Below, piece by piece: positions 52,767 through 60,747 of a stretch of DNA of 64,000 nucleotides; the stretch's first letter is position 1; the number at the start of each line of letters is the position of its first letter. A program made the translations under genes and the position numbers. The notes under the pieces were generated by a model. The model was not told the origin of the DNA. It worked only from the letters and a program-made list of their open reading frames with translations, and ran no database searches. Source of the stretch: Leadbetterella sp964423865 (GTDB lineage: Bacteria > Bacteroidota > Bacteroidia > Cytophagales > Spirosomataceae); contig CAYRGN010000017.1 in NCBI GenBank assembly GCA_964423865.1, positions 1-64,000 of the forward strand, written 5' to 3'.

Positions 52767-55376
52767 TCACCCCTTCAATTTATTCTGCAACTCATTCAGT
52801 TTCAATAATGCCTCTATCGGCGAAAGGGTATTCAGATCCAGGGAGCGGATGCTCTCTTTTACCTCCTCCCCCACCGGATCTACAGGATCGAAAAAGTTGA
52901 GCTGGTAATTGTTTTTGGGCGCTTCGCTCAGCTTCTGTTTGTTCTTTTCCTTCTCTTCGCTCTTTTCCAACGCCTGGAGGATCTCATTGGCCCTCAGCAC
53001 CACGCTTTGGGGCATTCCGGCCAACTGGGCCACATGGATACCGAAACTGTGTTCGCTCCCTCCCTCTTTCAGCTTACGCAGAAACACAATCTTCCCGTTC
53101 AATTCCTTCACCGACACATTGAAGTTCTTGATGCCGCGCAAATCATGGGTCAGGTTATTCAGTTCATGGTAATGCGTAGCGAACAGGGTGCGGGGCTTCA
53201 GCTTGGGGTTATTGTGCAGGTACTCGGCAATACTCCACGCAATACTCACTCCGTCGTACGTACTCGTTCCCCGCCCGATCTCGTCCATAATCACCAGGCT
53301 TCTGTCGCCCAGGTTATTCAGGATAGAAGCGGTTTCCGTCATTTCCACCATAAAGGTACTTTCGCCTCGCGAAAGGTTGTCGTTGGCCCCCACCCGGGTA
53401 AATATTTTATCTACCAGGCCCACTTCTGCCGATGTCGCCGGCACAAAACACCCCACCTGTGCCATCAGCACAATAAGGGCGGTTTGCCTGAGCAGCGCCG
53501 ACTTACCCGCCATGTTCGGACCGGTGATAATGATAATCTGCTGCCCTGCATCGTCGAGGTAAAGATCGTTCGGAATATAGGCTTCCCCTGGGGGCAGCTG
53601 CTGCTCAATGACGGGGTGACGGCCTTCTTTAATGTTCAGTACCCGATCTTCGGAAATGACGGGCCGGCAATAGCCGTTTTTCCTGGCCACCCTTGCGAAA
53701 GACAGAAGGGCATCCAGTGTAGAAATCACCCGGGCGTTTTCCTGTATGGCGGTCACAAATTCACCGGCGGTAGTCACCAGCTCGTTAAAGATCCGGAACT
53801 CTATCTCGTGTATCTTGCTTTCGGCCGTCAGAATTTTCTCTTCGTACACTTTCAGCTCTTCGGTGATGTACCTTTCGGCATTCACCAGGGTCTGCTTCCG
53901 GATCCATTCCTGGGGCACCTTATCCTTGTGCGCATTGGACACTTCCAGGTAATACCCGAACACTTTGTTATAGGCAATTTTTAAGGAAGGAATACCGGTG
54001 CGCTGAGACTCCCGCCCCTGGATTTCCAGCAGGTAGTCTTTGCCCGAAAATGCAATTTTGTGCAATTCGTCAAGGGCCTCGTCTACCCCCGTACAGATCA
54101 TGTTCCCCTGGTTAGCATGGGTAGGCGCGTCTTCCCTGATTTCTGTAGCAATCTTGCCGGTCAGAAAGGCGCACTCGTTTAACTGGGCCGTATATTTCTG
54201 TAGCGCGGGGTGAGGACTTTCATTCAAAAGCCGCTTCAGGGGTTCCACCTGGCCCAGAGCCTTCCGGAGCTGCACCATCTCCCGGGGATTAATGCGGCGA
54301 ACCGCCACTTTCGACACCAGCCTCTCCAGGTCGCCTATGGGTTTAAGCAGCTGAATGAGGGTTTCCATAGCCGCCTCATTTTTCAGGAAAAAATCTACGG
54401 TGTCCAGTCTTTCTCCGATCTGGGTTTTGTTTTTCAGGGGCAGCACCATCCACTTTCTCAGAAGGCGGGCGCCCATGGGCGTAATGGTGCGGTCAAGCAC
54501 TTCAATCAGCGGCACCCCGCCTTCGTACTGGGCAAAAATCAATTCCAGGTTACGTATGGTGAAGCGGTCAAGCCACACGTAATTTTCCTTATCCAGCCGG
54601 TTGAGACGGCTGATATGGTTCATTTCCCGGTGTTCGGTATCGTTCAGGTATTGGAGAATCACGCCTGCAGCGGTGATTCCTTCCCTCAGGTTTTCTACCC
54701 CAAACCCTTTCAGGTTATTGGTTTTAAAATGCCGTATGAGCAGGTCGTATGAAAAATCGTAGGCGTATACCCATTCTTCAAACGTATACGTGTTATACTT
54801 ATCGCCAAAAAGCTGTTCAAACCGCTTTTTATGTTTTTTGCAATAAAGAATCTCGGCCGGCCCGAACCCTTGCACCAGCTTATCCACATAGGCGGTGGTG
54901 CCTTCCGTGGTAAAAAATTCGCCCGTACTGATATCCAGGAAAGCCACGCCCAGCAGGTCGTCACCGGCAAAATGCACCGAAGCCAGGTAGTTGTTCTGGC
55001 GTACATCCAGCACGTTATCGTTAAACGACACCCCCGGCGTAACCAGCTCGGTGACGCCTCTTTTCACGATACCCTTGACCGATTTGGGGTCTTCCAGCTG
55101 GTCACAAATGGCCACCCGCTGTCCGGCCCGCACCAGCCTGGGCAGGTACGTATCGAGGGAGTGATGCGGAAAACCCGCCAGCTCATCGTTTGAACCCCCA
55201 TTATTGCGGCGGGTCAGCACAATGCCCAGTATCTTCGAAGCTTTGATGGCGTCTTCTCCAAAAGTCTCGTAAAAGTCTCCTACCCGAAATAGCAGCATGG
55301 CGCCGGGGTATTTGGCCTTGATCTGATTGTACTGTTTATTTAATGGTGTTTCCTTAGGTTCGACAGCCTTGGCCAT
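52767..55376 (-). CDS. mutS: DNA mismatch repair protein MutS
   Basis: 869 residues. N-terminal mismatch-recognition domain (about 1-125; the FYETFGEDA-type motif with Phe-x-Glu that contacts the mispair), connector and lever/clamp helices, and C-terminal ATPase with Walker A GPNMAGKS (619-626), the STFMVEMTETASIL signature and MDEIGRGTSTYDG Walker B. C-terminal helix-turn-helix region ends with IEALLKLNELQNKL. Starts mismatch repair with MutL (not in the window). Divergent from the glycan operon, about 130 bases away. Confidence 0.97.
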   Translation of the reverse strand: MAKAVEPKETPLNKQYNQIKAKYPGAMLLFRVGDFYETFGEDAIKASKILGIVLTRRNNGGSNDELAGFPHHSLDTYLPRLVRAGQRVAICDQLEDPKSVKGIVKRGVTELVTPGVSFNDNVLDVRQNNYLASVHFAGDDLLGVAFLDISTGEFFTTEGTTAYVDKLVQGFGPAEILYCKKHKKRFEQLFGDKYNTYTFEEWVYAYDFSYDLLIRHFKTNNLKGFGVENLREGITAAGVILQYLNDTEHREMNHISRLNRLDKENYVWLDRFTIRNLELIFAQYEGGVPLIEVLDRTITPMGARLLRKWMVLPLKNKTQIGERLDTVDFFLKNEAAMETLIQLLKPIGDLERLVSKVAVRRINPREMVQLRKALGQVEPLKRLLNESPHPALQKYTAQLNECAFLTGKIATEIREDAPTHANQGNMICTGVDEALDELHKIAFSGKDYLLEIQGRESQRTGIPSLKIAYNKVFGYYLEVSNAHKDKVPQEWIRKQTLVNAERYITEELKVYEEKILTAESKIHEIEFRIFNELVTTAGEFVTAIQENARVISTLDALLSFARVARKNGYCRPVISEDRVLNIKEGRHPVIEQQLPPGEAYIPNDLYLDDAGQQIIIITGPNMAGKSALLRQTALIVLMAQVGCFVPATSAEVGLVDKIFTRVGANDNLSRGESTFMVEMTETASILNNLGDRSLVIMDEIGRGTSTYDGVSIAWSIAEYLHNNPKLKPRTLFATHYHELNNLTHDLRGIKNFNVSVKELNGKIVFLRKLKEGGSEHSFGIHVAQLAGMPQSVVLRANEILQALEKSEEKEKNKQKLSEAPKNNYQLNFFDPVDPVGEEVKESIRSLDLNTLSPIEALLKLNELQNKLKG

Positions 55377-55508
55377 TCTTTATGTGTTTGTTAGATTCCC
55401 ACACAAATTAAACATTTTTAATTGAAATTTCGACCTCAATCTTTTAACTTCCGGCGGATTTAGCGCTTTTTATAGTAAATTCGCACCTCAAATACGAAAA
55501 TCAGCGTA

Positions 55509-56600
55509 GTGCAGACCGATAAGAAACTAAGAGCTCTGGCTGTGGTGCTGCCCCAGTTCCACCCCTTCCCCGAAAATGATACCTGGTGGGGCAAAGGCTT
55601 TACCGAGTGGACCAACACGGTGAAGGCGCGTCCGCGTTTCAAAGACCATTACCAGCCTCATCTGCCGGCCGATCTGGGTTTTTACGACCTTCGTCTCTTG
55701 CAGTCTCTGGAAGACCAGGCCCGTATGGCGCAGGAGTACGGCCTGTACGGTTTCTGCTATTACCATTACTGGTTTAACGGGAAACAACTGATGGAAAGGC
55801 CCGTGCAGGAAATCCTGGCATCCGGCAAACCTGACTTCCCTTTCATGCTGGCCTGGGCCAACGAAAACTGGTCGAGAAGGTGGGACGGAAAAGATAAGGA
55901 AGTACTCATAGCGCAACACTATTCGGAAGAAGATCACCGGAACCATGCCCGTTATCTCTGCACGAACGTTTTCCAGGATAAAAGGTATATCCGGATCGGC
56001 AACAAACCGTTTTTCCTGTTTTACAATACCCATATCATCCCGGACCTGAAAAAAACCGTAGCCATCTGGAGGGAAACGGCCCGGGAAAACGGACTGGAAG
56101 ACCTCTACCTCGGCGGTATCCTGACCTCCTCGGAGTTTGAGGTGAGCGCGGAAGAAACCGGACTGGACATCGTGATCGACTGGCAGCCCGATTGGTCCCA
56201 CCTGAAAGTGGTGCCGAACCTGGCCGACCGCCTGAAAAATAAACTTTCCCTCGGACAAACCTTCCGGAAAATCGATTATGCCGAAGTGGTCCGCAGAATG
56301 AAGGAAAAACCGGTGCTGTCTCAAAAACATTTCCGGGCCGTGGTACCGGGATGGGACAACAGCCCGAGGAGAAAAAACGACGCGTTTATCATGCACAATT
56401 CCACGCCGGAGCTATACCGCGACTGGCTGGAACATGTTTGTACAGAAAGTGAAGTCTATTCTCCGGAAGAAAACTTTGTATTTATCAATGCCTGGAACGA
56501 ATGGGCCGAAGGAAACCACCTCGAACCCGACCGCAAGTGGAAACGGGCTTTCCTGGAAGCCACCCAACAGGTGTTAACTCCGTATAGTGGAGAGCTGTGA
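55509..56600 (+). CDS. WbsX-like GH99-like glycosyltransferase/glycosidase
   Basis: 363 residues from a GTG at 55509. Matches the WbsX/GH99-like family by its opening block (FHPFPENDTWWGKGFTEW), the YGLYGFCYYHYWF segment and the C-terminal FVFINAWNEWAEGNHLEPD motif. WbsX-type proteins sit in O-antigen and polysaccharide clusters and are thought to act on glycan chains; true activity is uncertain. It begins a five-gene glycan operon. The last two codons and stop lie in heptamer repeats (56592-56612). A TAAATTCG element at 55476-55483 may be its -7 box. Confidence 0.8.
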   Translation: MQTDKKLRALAVVLPQFHPFPENDTWWGKGFTEWTNTVKARPRFKDHYQPHLPADLGFYDLRLLQSLEDQARMAQEYGLYGFCYYHYWFNGKQLMERPVQEILASGKPDFPFMLAWANENWSRRWDGKDKEVLIAQHYSEEDHRNHARYLCTNVFQDKRYIRIGNKPFFLFYNTHIIPDLKKTVAIWRETARENGLEDLYLGGILTSSEFEVSAEETGLDIVIDWQPDWSHLKVVPNLADRLKNKLSLGQTFRKIDYAEVVRRMKEKPVLSQKHFRAVVPGWDNSPRRKNDAFIMHNSTPELYRDWLEHVCTESEVYSPEENFVFINAWNEWAEGNHLEPDRKWKRAFLEATQQVLTPYSGEL

Positions 56601-56612
56601 GCTGTGAGCTAT
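56592..56612. repeat. Heptanucleotide repeat (GAGCTGT x2, GAGCTAT x1) at the WbsX-like stop codon
   Basis: Three heptamers of the same type as at 7817-7860, covering the last codons and stop of the WbsX-like gene. The following FkbM gene starts 36 bases after. Confidence 0.85.
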
Positions 56613-56647
56613 GGGGTAATAAACGTACGCGGAACTATTGTACATCA

Positions 56648-57382
56648 ATGAAAAAAATAAAATACCTGATCCAATCCCTTGCCCACCGCTTCGGCTATCA
56701 CGTGCAAAGTAAAAACGGGATATCGGGCGACATGAGACTCTTCCTGAAAAGCCTCAAAACCAGGGGACTGCAAGTTCGTAATATCCTGGATGTGGGCGCA
56801 CACAAGGGTGACTGGAGCGTGCTGGCTGCCGGTATTCTGCCCGATGCGGCCTACTACCTCATTGAACCTCAGGAAGAATTAAAGCCCGAGATCGACAAGT
56901 TTCTCTCGGGACGGGAAGGCAAGGCCTTTTTTGTGGGCGCGGGCGCGGAAGACGGAGAACTGACCCTCACCATGTGGGAAGACTTCGCGAGTTCCTCCTT
57001 CCTCCTGGAAGAAGGGCAAGCCGACGGAAAAATACAAAAAAAAGTTCCCGTTTACAGCATTGACGGGCTTATCGCCCGGGGAGAAATGCCCGTTCCCGAC
57101 ATTTGCAAAATTGACGTACAGGGCTTTGAGATTGAAGTACTGAAAGGCGCGGCAGCCATCTTCGGTAAAACCGAGGTCTTTATCCTTGAGGCCTCCCTTT
57201 TCAAGTTCTACGTTAACCAACCCCTCCTGCACAACATCATCGCCTACATGACCGAAAGAGGTTACGTGATCTACGACTTTGCCGGTTTTACCAACCGCCC
57301 CATAGACATGGCCCTGGGACAGCTCGATATTTGTTTTGTAAAGGAAGACAGTATACTTCGCCAAAGCCACGGATGGGCCTGA
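56648..57382 (+). CDS. FkbM-family methyltransferase
   Basis: 244 residues from the ATG at 56648 (MKKIKYLIQS). SAM-binding motif ILDVGAHKGDWSV (about residues 42-54) and the C-terminal DICKIDVQGFEIEVLKGA segment characteristic of FkbM-type O-methyltransferases. Members methylate sugars, antibiotics or lipids. In this operon it probably methylates the glycan. The in-frame codons before 56648 overlap the preceding gene and are not conserved. Its stop (57380-57382) is followed after one base by the ATG of the next gene. Confidence 0.88.
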   Translation: MKKIKYLIQSLAHRFGYHVQSKNGISGDMRLFLKSLKTRGLQVRNILDVGAHKGDWSVLAAGILPDAAYYLIEPQEELKPEIDKFLSGREGKAFFVGAGAEDGELTLTMWEDFASSSFLLEEGQADGKIQKKVPVYSIDGLIARGEMPVPDICKIDVQGFEIEVLKGAAAIFGKTEVFILEASLFKFYVNQPLLHNIIAYMTERGYVIYDFAGFTNRPIDMALGQLDICFVKEDSILRQSHGWA

Positions 57383-57383
57383 T

Positions 57384-58235
57384 ATGCCAAAAGTTTCCGT
57401 CATATTACCCAATTACAACCATGCCGCTTACCTGACGGAAAGGCTGGAGAGTATCCTGAACCAGGATTTTACCGACTTTGAGGTCATCCTGCTCGACGAC
57501 CATTCTTCCGATAACAGCAGGGAAATACTGAACCAATACGCTTCGGATAAACGGGTGACCCATTTCCTCCAAAATTCCCGAAATTCCGGTTCTACCTTTG
57601 TGCAATGGGAAAAAGGAATCGAACTGGCTCGGGGAGAATACATCTGGATAGCCGAAAGCGACGATATCGCAGGGCCCTCTTTCCTCTCTGAGGCGCTCAG
57701 CGTACTGGAAAATCACCCGGAAACCGGCGTATTTTTTACATCTTCCGTCTGGATCGATGAAAAAGGCGCTGAAATTCACCGGCCGGACCATGAGACGGGC
57801 GACAAGACCTGGAGGGGCGAAGAGCTTCTCCGAAGCGAATTTCTTCGTGGCCCCCTGATCTACAATGCCAGTTCGGCGGTCTTCCGGAAATACCTGACGG
57901 AAAAAGTGGATTTCCCTGCGTTACGCACCTTCCGGTATACGGGCGACTGGATGTTCTGGGTGCAGGTGGCGGCCGGCACCGGCGTGACGCGGGCCGACCG
58001 GCGCCTGAATTTCTTCCGGCGGCACGCGGACAATGTTTCCTTTCAGTCGGAAAAGGAAGGACTCCTGTTTTCGGAAGGATTCCGGGTTATCCGTTATATT
58101 TACCGGCATTATGCCATACCTTTTGCGGTCCGCCGGAAAACCGCCCTCCACTGGGCCCGGAAACTGCCTGAGGGCAAATGGGAAATTCCTTTTGAAATAC
58201 GATTGTACCACCTTCTATTGCGGATTTTTAAGTGA
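57384..58235 (+). CDS. GT2-family glycosyltransferase (first)
   Basis: 283 residues, GT-A fold. N-terminal VSVILPNYNHAAYLTERLESIL block, DDHSSD (about 33-38) and the metal/substrate-binding ESDD region (about 90) correspond to the GT2 DXD area. The C-terminal third (about 200-283) is basic and may bind membrane or substrate. Probably adds one sugar of the surface polysaccharide. Overlaps the next gene by four bases (GTGA). Confidence 0.9.
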   Translation: MPKVSVILPNYNHAAYLTERLESILNQDFTDFEVILLDDHSSDNSREILNQYASDKRVTHFLQNSRNSGSTFVQWEKGIELARGEYIWIAESDDIAGPSFLSEALSVLENHPETGVFFTSSVWIDEKGAEIHRPDHETGDKTWRGEELLRSEFLRGPLIYNASSAVFRKYLTEKVDFPALRTFRYTGDWMFWVQVAAGTGVTRADRRLNFFRRHADNVSFQSEKEGLLFSEGFRVIRYIYRHYAIPFAVRRKTALHWARKLPEGKWEIPFEIRLYHLLLRIFK

Positions 58236-59230
58236 ACGGCATTTCAGTCATTATCGCCTGTTATAACAGTGAAAAAGTAATTTCCGAAACCCTGCGCCAC
58301 CTGCAAGGCCAGCAGGATTTTGCAGGAATACCCTGGGAAGTGGTGCTGGTCAATAACCAATCTACCGACCAGACCGTGGCGGTAGCCGAACAAACCTGGA
58401 AAGAAAACCCGGTAGCCCCGCTTCGCGTGATCCTGGAAACCCGTATGGGCGAGGCCCATGCCCGCAAAGCCGGTATACAAGCCGCCCGTTACTCCATCCT
58501 CAGCGTGGTAGACGACGACAACCGGGTGGCGTCCGACTGGATAAAAACCATTTTCAATTACTACAAAGACCCGGAAATCGGACTGATCGGCTGCGCCGGG
58601 GAAGGCGATTTCGAAACCACACCCCCGGTTTGGTTCGGGGAGAACGAACACGCCTTCGCCATCGGGAAGCTGTACGAAGGCGCCTTTACCGACATTACGG
58701 AAGACGCCCTGGTACCCGGCGCCGGACTGAGTGTAAGAAAAGAAATCTACGATCACCTCTACGCTCTGAACTGGCAGCCTTTCCTGGAAGGTCGGGTAGG
58801 CAACCGGCAAAGCGGCGGGGCCGACAGCGAAATGTGTTTTATCACCCGTTTGCTGGGGTATAAGATTTACTATTCGAACGAACTGAAGTTTAAACACTTC
58901 ACCGCAGACAGTCGCATCACCTGGGAGCGCCTGAAAAACATGACGTACGGTTTCGGCGCGGCCGATGTTTATGTACTGGTTTACCAGCTGCATTACCTGG
59001 AAAAAACGGGCCGGAAATCACTCCTTACTACCCTCCGCAAGCAATGGTGGTTCAACTACCTGGGTAAAAAACTCAATTATTACCTGAAACGGGGCACCTT
59101 CCGGGATGCCGGGCAACGTGAACTGTTTGAGATCCGTAACCGGGCGTTTTGCGAAACCCTTCTTAGGGAGAAAAAGCGTTTCTCTAAAGCCTTTCACTCC
59201 CTTGATCAAATTCCTCCTCTGAGGCCCTGA
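58232..59230 (+). CDS. GT2-family glycosyltransferase (second)
   Basis: 332 residues from a GTG start overlapping the previous gene by four bases. GT2 features: ISVIIACYNSEKVISETLRHL, VNNQSTDQT and the VVDDDNRV (DXD-like) motif near residue 90, plus a long family-specific C-terminal part (about 200-332) with an aromatic/basic region (KQWWFNYLGKKLNYYLKRG). Transfers a second sugar in the same pathway. Lies two bases before the AMP-binding gene. Confidence 0.9.
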   Translation: MNGISVIIACYNSEKVISETLRHLQGQQDFAGIPWEVVLVNNQSTDQTVAVAEQTWKENPVAPLRVILETRMGEAHARKAGIQAARYSILSVVDDDNRVASDWIKTIFNYYKDPEIGLIGCAGEGDFETTPPVWFGENEHAFAIGKLYEGAFTDITEDALVPGAGLSVRKEIYDHLYALNWQPFLEGRVGNRQSGGADSEMCFITRLLGYKIYYSNELKFKHFTADSRITWERLKNMTYGFGAADVYVLVYQLHYLEKTGRKSLLTTLRKQWWFNYLGKKLNYYLKRGTFRDAGQRELFEIRNRAFCETLLREKKRFSKAFHSLDQIPPLRP

Positions 59231-59232
59231 AC

Positions 59233-60489
59233 ATGCTTTTTGAACGTCTCCTAAGCACCGATCCCTCTAAAGTCGCCCTGAAATACCCGGGTGGAGAGAT
59301 CCGCTATGGAGAGCTGCTGAGGCAGGTCAGGGAGAGAGCGGGATGGCTTCGGCTACACCCGGCCGACTACTTGCTGTGCCACCCTTCAGAAACCGAAAAC
59401 CTGGTCAACTTCCTGGCCCTTTTGTTTGCAGGGCAGAAAGGAGTTTTCTCAGGAAAAAATATCTCGGGAAAGCTGGCCCTGGCCGAAAAACACGGCCTGC
59501 ACCTGCTCGACTTCATCCCCTCTGCTTCGGAAGAGATGCGAAGCGCCTGCCGCCCCGCTGAAAACGACCTCTTCCTGGGTATTCTGAGGCCCAACGATAT
59601 TCTTTGGAAAGATTACCGCTCCTGGTTCAGCGCTTTTCCTATGCAGTCGGAAATTTTCCGGGTGGGCGCAAACGACCGCGTGATGGCGATAGACGCACTC
59701 GGGTATTCGGCCAACCTGAACACCGTGCTGCATGCCCTGTGGATGGGCGCTACGGTGGTGCTGACGCCCCTCGCGGATGCCGACCAATGGGCCGGCCTCA
59801 TCCGCCGTGAAAACATCAGCAGCCTGTTTCTAGTGCCTTCGCACTACCGTCTTCTGCCCGGAAACCTGGTTTTTCCCGGGGTAAAATCAGCGGTAAGCGC
59901 CGGAGAAAAGCTGGACCCGGCCCTGGCGGCAAAACTGCTCCGGATTTTCCCCGACGCCTGCCTGACGGAATACTACGGCGCGGCCGAACTGGGCCATATC
60001 ACCTACCTCCAGAACCGGGAGATCATCGAAAAACCCGCCTGCGCCGGCAGACCGTTCCCTGGCGTTAGTCTGCGTGTGCAGAACGATAAAATCTGGGTGG
60101 AAAGTCCGTATGTCTCCCCGGCCTACCGCCGTTGTCCTACCGTTTCCGACCTGGGTTTTATAGACCAGGAGGGCTACCTGTGTCTGTTGGGAAGGGGCGG
60201 TAAAATGTTTCAGCGCCGGGAGGTGAATCCCCTGGCGGAGGAGATCGCCAGTCCCGCAAGCCGCCGGCCCACCCTCCTGCTCTCCCGGGAAACCCCAAAA
60301 AGCCAGAACGAACTCCATCTTTTCCTCCTAAAAAAAGCCCTGTACTCACCGCTGTTCCCTTCACCTCTTTACGCTGAAAATCTCCCGGAAACCTCTTCCG
60401 GAAAAATCAATTTCAAAATACTCGCCAAAAAACCGGTGGACGAAGACGCCACCATTCCACCCCGTATATCCTTTGTGAAAAATACGTAG
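59233..60489 (+). CDS. Short AMP-binding (ANL-superfamily) enzyme with degraded P-loop
   Basis: 418 residues. ANL motifs A5 (YYGAAELGHITY, about 251-262), A7 (SDLGFIDQEGYLCLLGR, about 298-314) and A10 with the catalytic lysine (SSGKINFKIL, about 393-402) are recognisable. The A3 P-loop, normally TSGTTGxPK, is replaced near 119-128 by a sequence without it (LGILRPNDILWK), so ATP or pyrophosphate handling may be altered. The protein is shorter than typical (500+). In the operon it may activate an acyl or amino acid to decorate a glycan, or be a catalytically relaxed partner. The last residues (KNT) and stop come from a 24-base repeat. Confidence 0.75.
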   Translation: MLFERLLSTDPSKVALKYPGGEIRYGELLRQVRERAGWLRLHPADYLLCHPSETENLVNFLALLFAGQKGVFSGKNISGKLALAEKHGLHLLDFIPSASEEMRSACRPAENDLFLGILRPNDILWKDYRSWFSAFPMQSEIFRVGANDRVMAIDALGYSANLNTVLHALWMGATVVLTPLADADQWAGLIRRENISSLFLVPSHYRLLPGNLVFPGVKSAVSAGEKLDPALAAKLLRIFPDACLTEYYGAAELGHITYLQNREIIEKPACAGRPFPGVSLRVQNDKIWVESPYVSPAYRRCPTVSDLGFIDQEGYLCLLGRGGKMFQRREVNPLAEEIASPASRRPTLLLSRETPKSQNELHLFLLKKALYSPLFPSPLYAENLPETSSGKINFKILAKKPVDEDATIPPRISFVKNT

Positions 60490-60600
60490 TGTTCCTTTGT
60501 GAAAAAATACGTAGTGCCCTTTGCGAAAAATACGTAGTGCCCTTTGCGAAAAAACACACAGTGCCCTTTGTGAAAAAACACGCAGTGTTCTTTGCGCAAT
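60470..60600. repeat. 24-bp tandem repeats downstream of (and into) the AMP-binding gene
   Basis: Five or more 23-24-base units beginning CCTTTGYGAAAAAA with an internal ACGTAGTG or ACACAGTG end: 60470, 60494, 60518, 60541, 60565, and a partial at about 60589. The first unit includes the stop codon of the preceding gene. A related degraded stretch follows (about 60600-60660). No gene is carried. Confidence 0.9.
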
Positions 60601-60747
60601 ATATAAGTAGCTGAAGTGAAAATATTTCGCAGAGCCACAACGGAAATTCACAAAGATCACTTTAATTTCATCATTTATTAATTCAATATTTCTTTAATTA
60701 TATATTTATATAAATATATAAAACTACAAATTTATAGTACTACAATA

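Noticed and set aside
53007..53984. 325-codon frame antisense to mutS
   Set aside because: A shadow of mutS; no start context and no similarity recognised.
60490..60747. Cobalamin riboswitch or other RNA element before the TonB receptor
   Set aside because: The sequence is tandem repeats and A+T-rich DNA without the conserved B12-box or a stable multi-stem fold that I could see.
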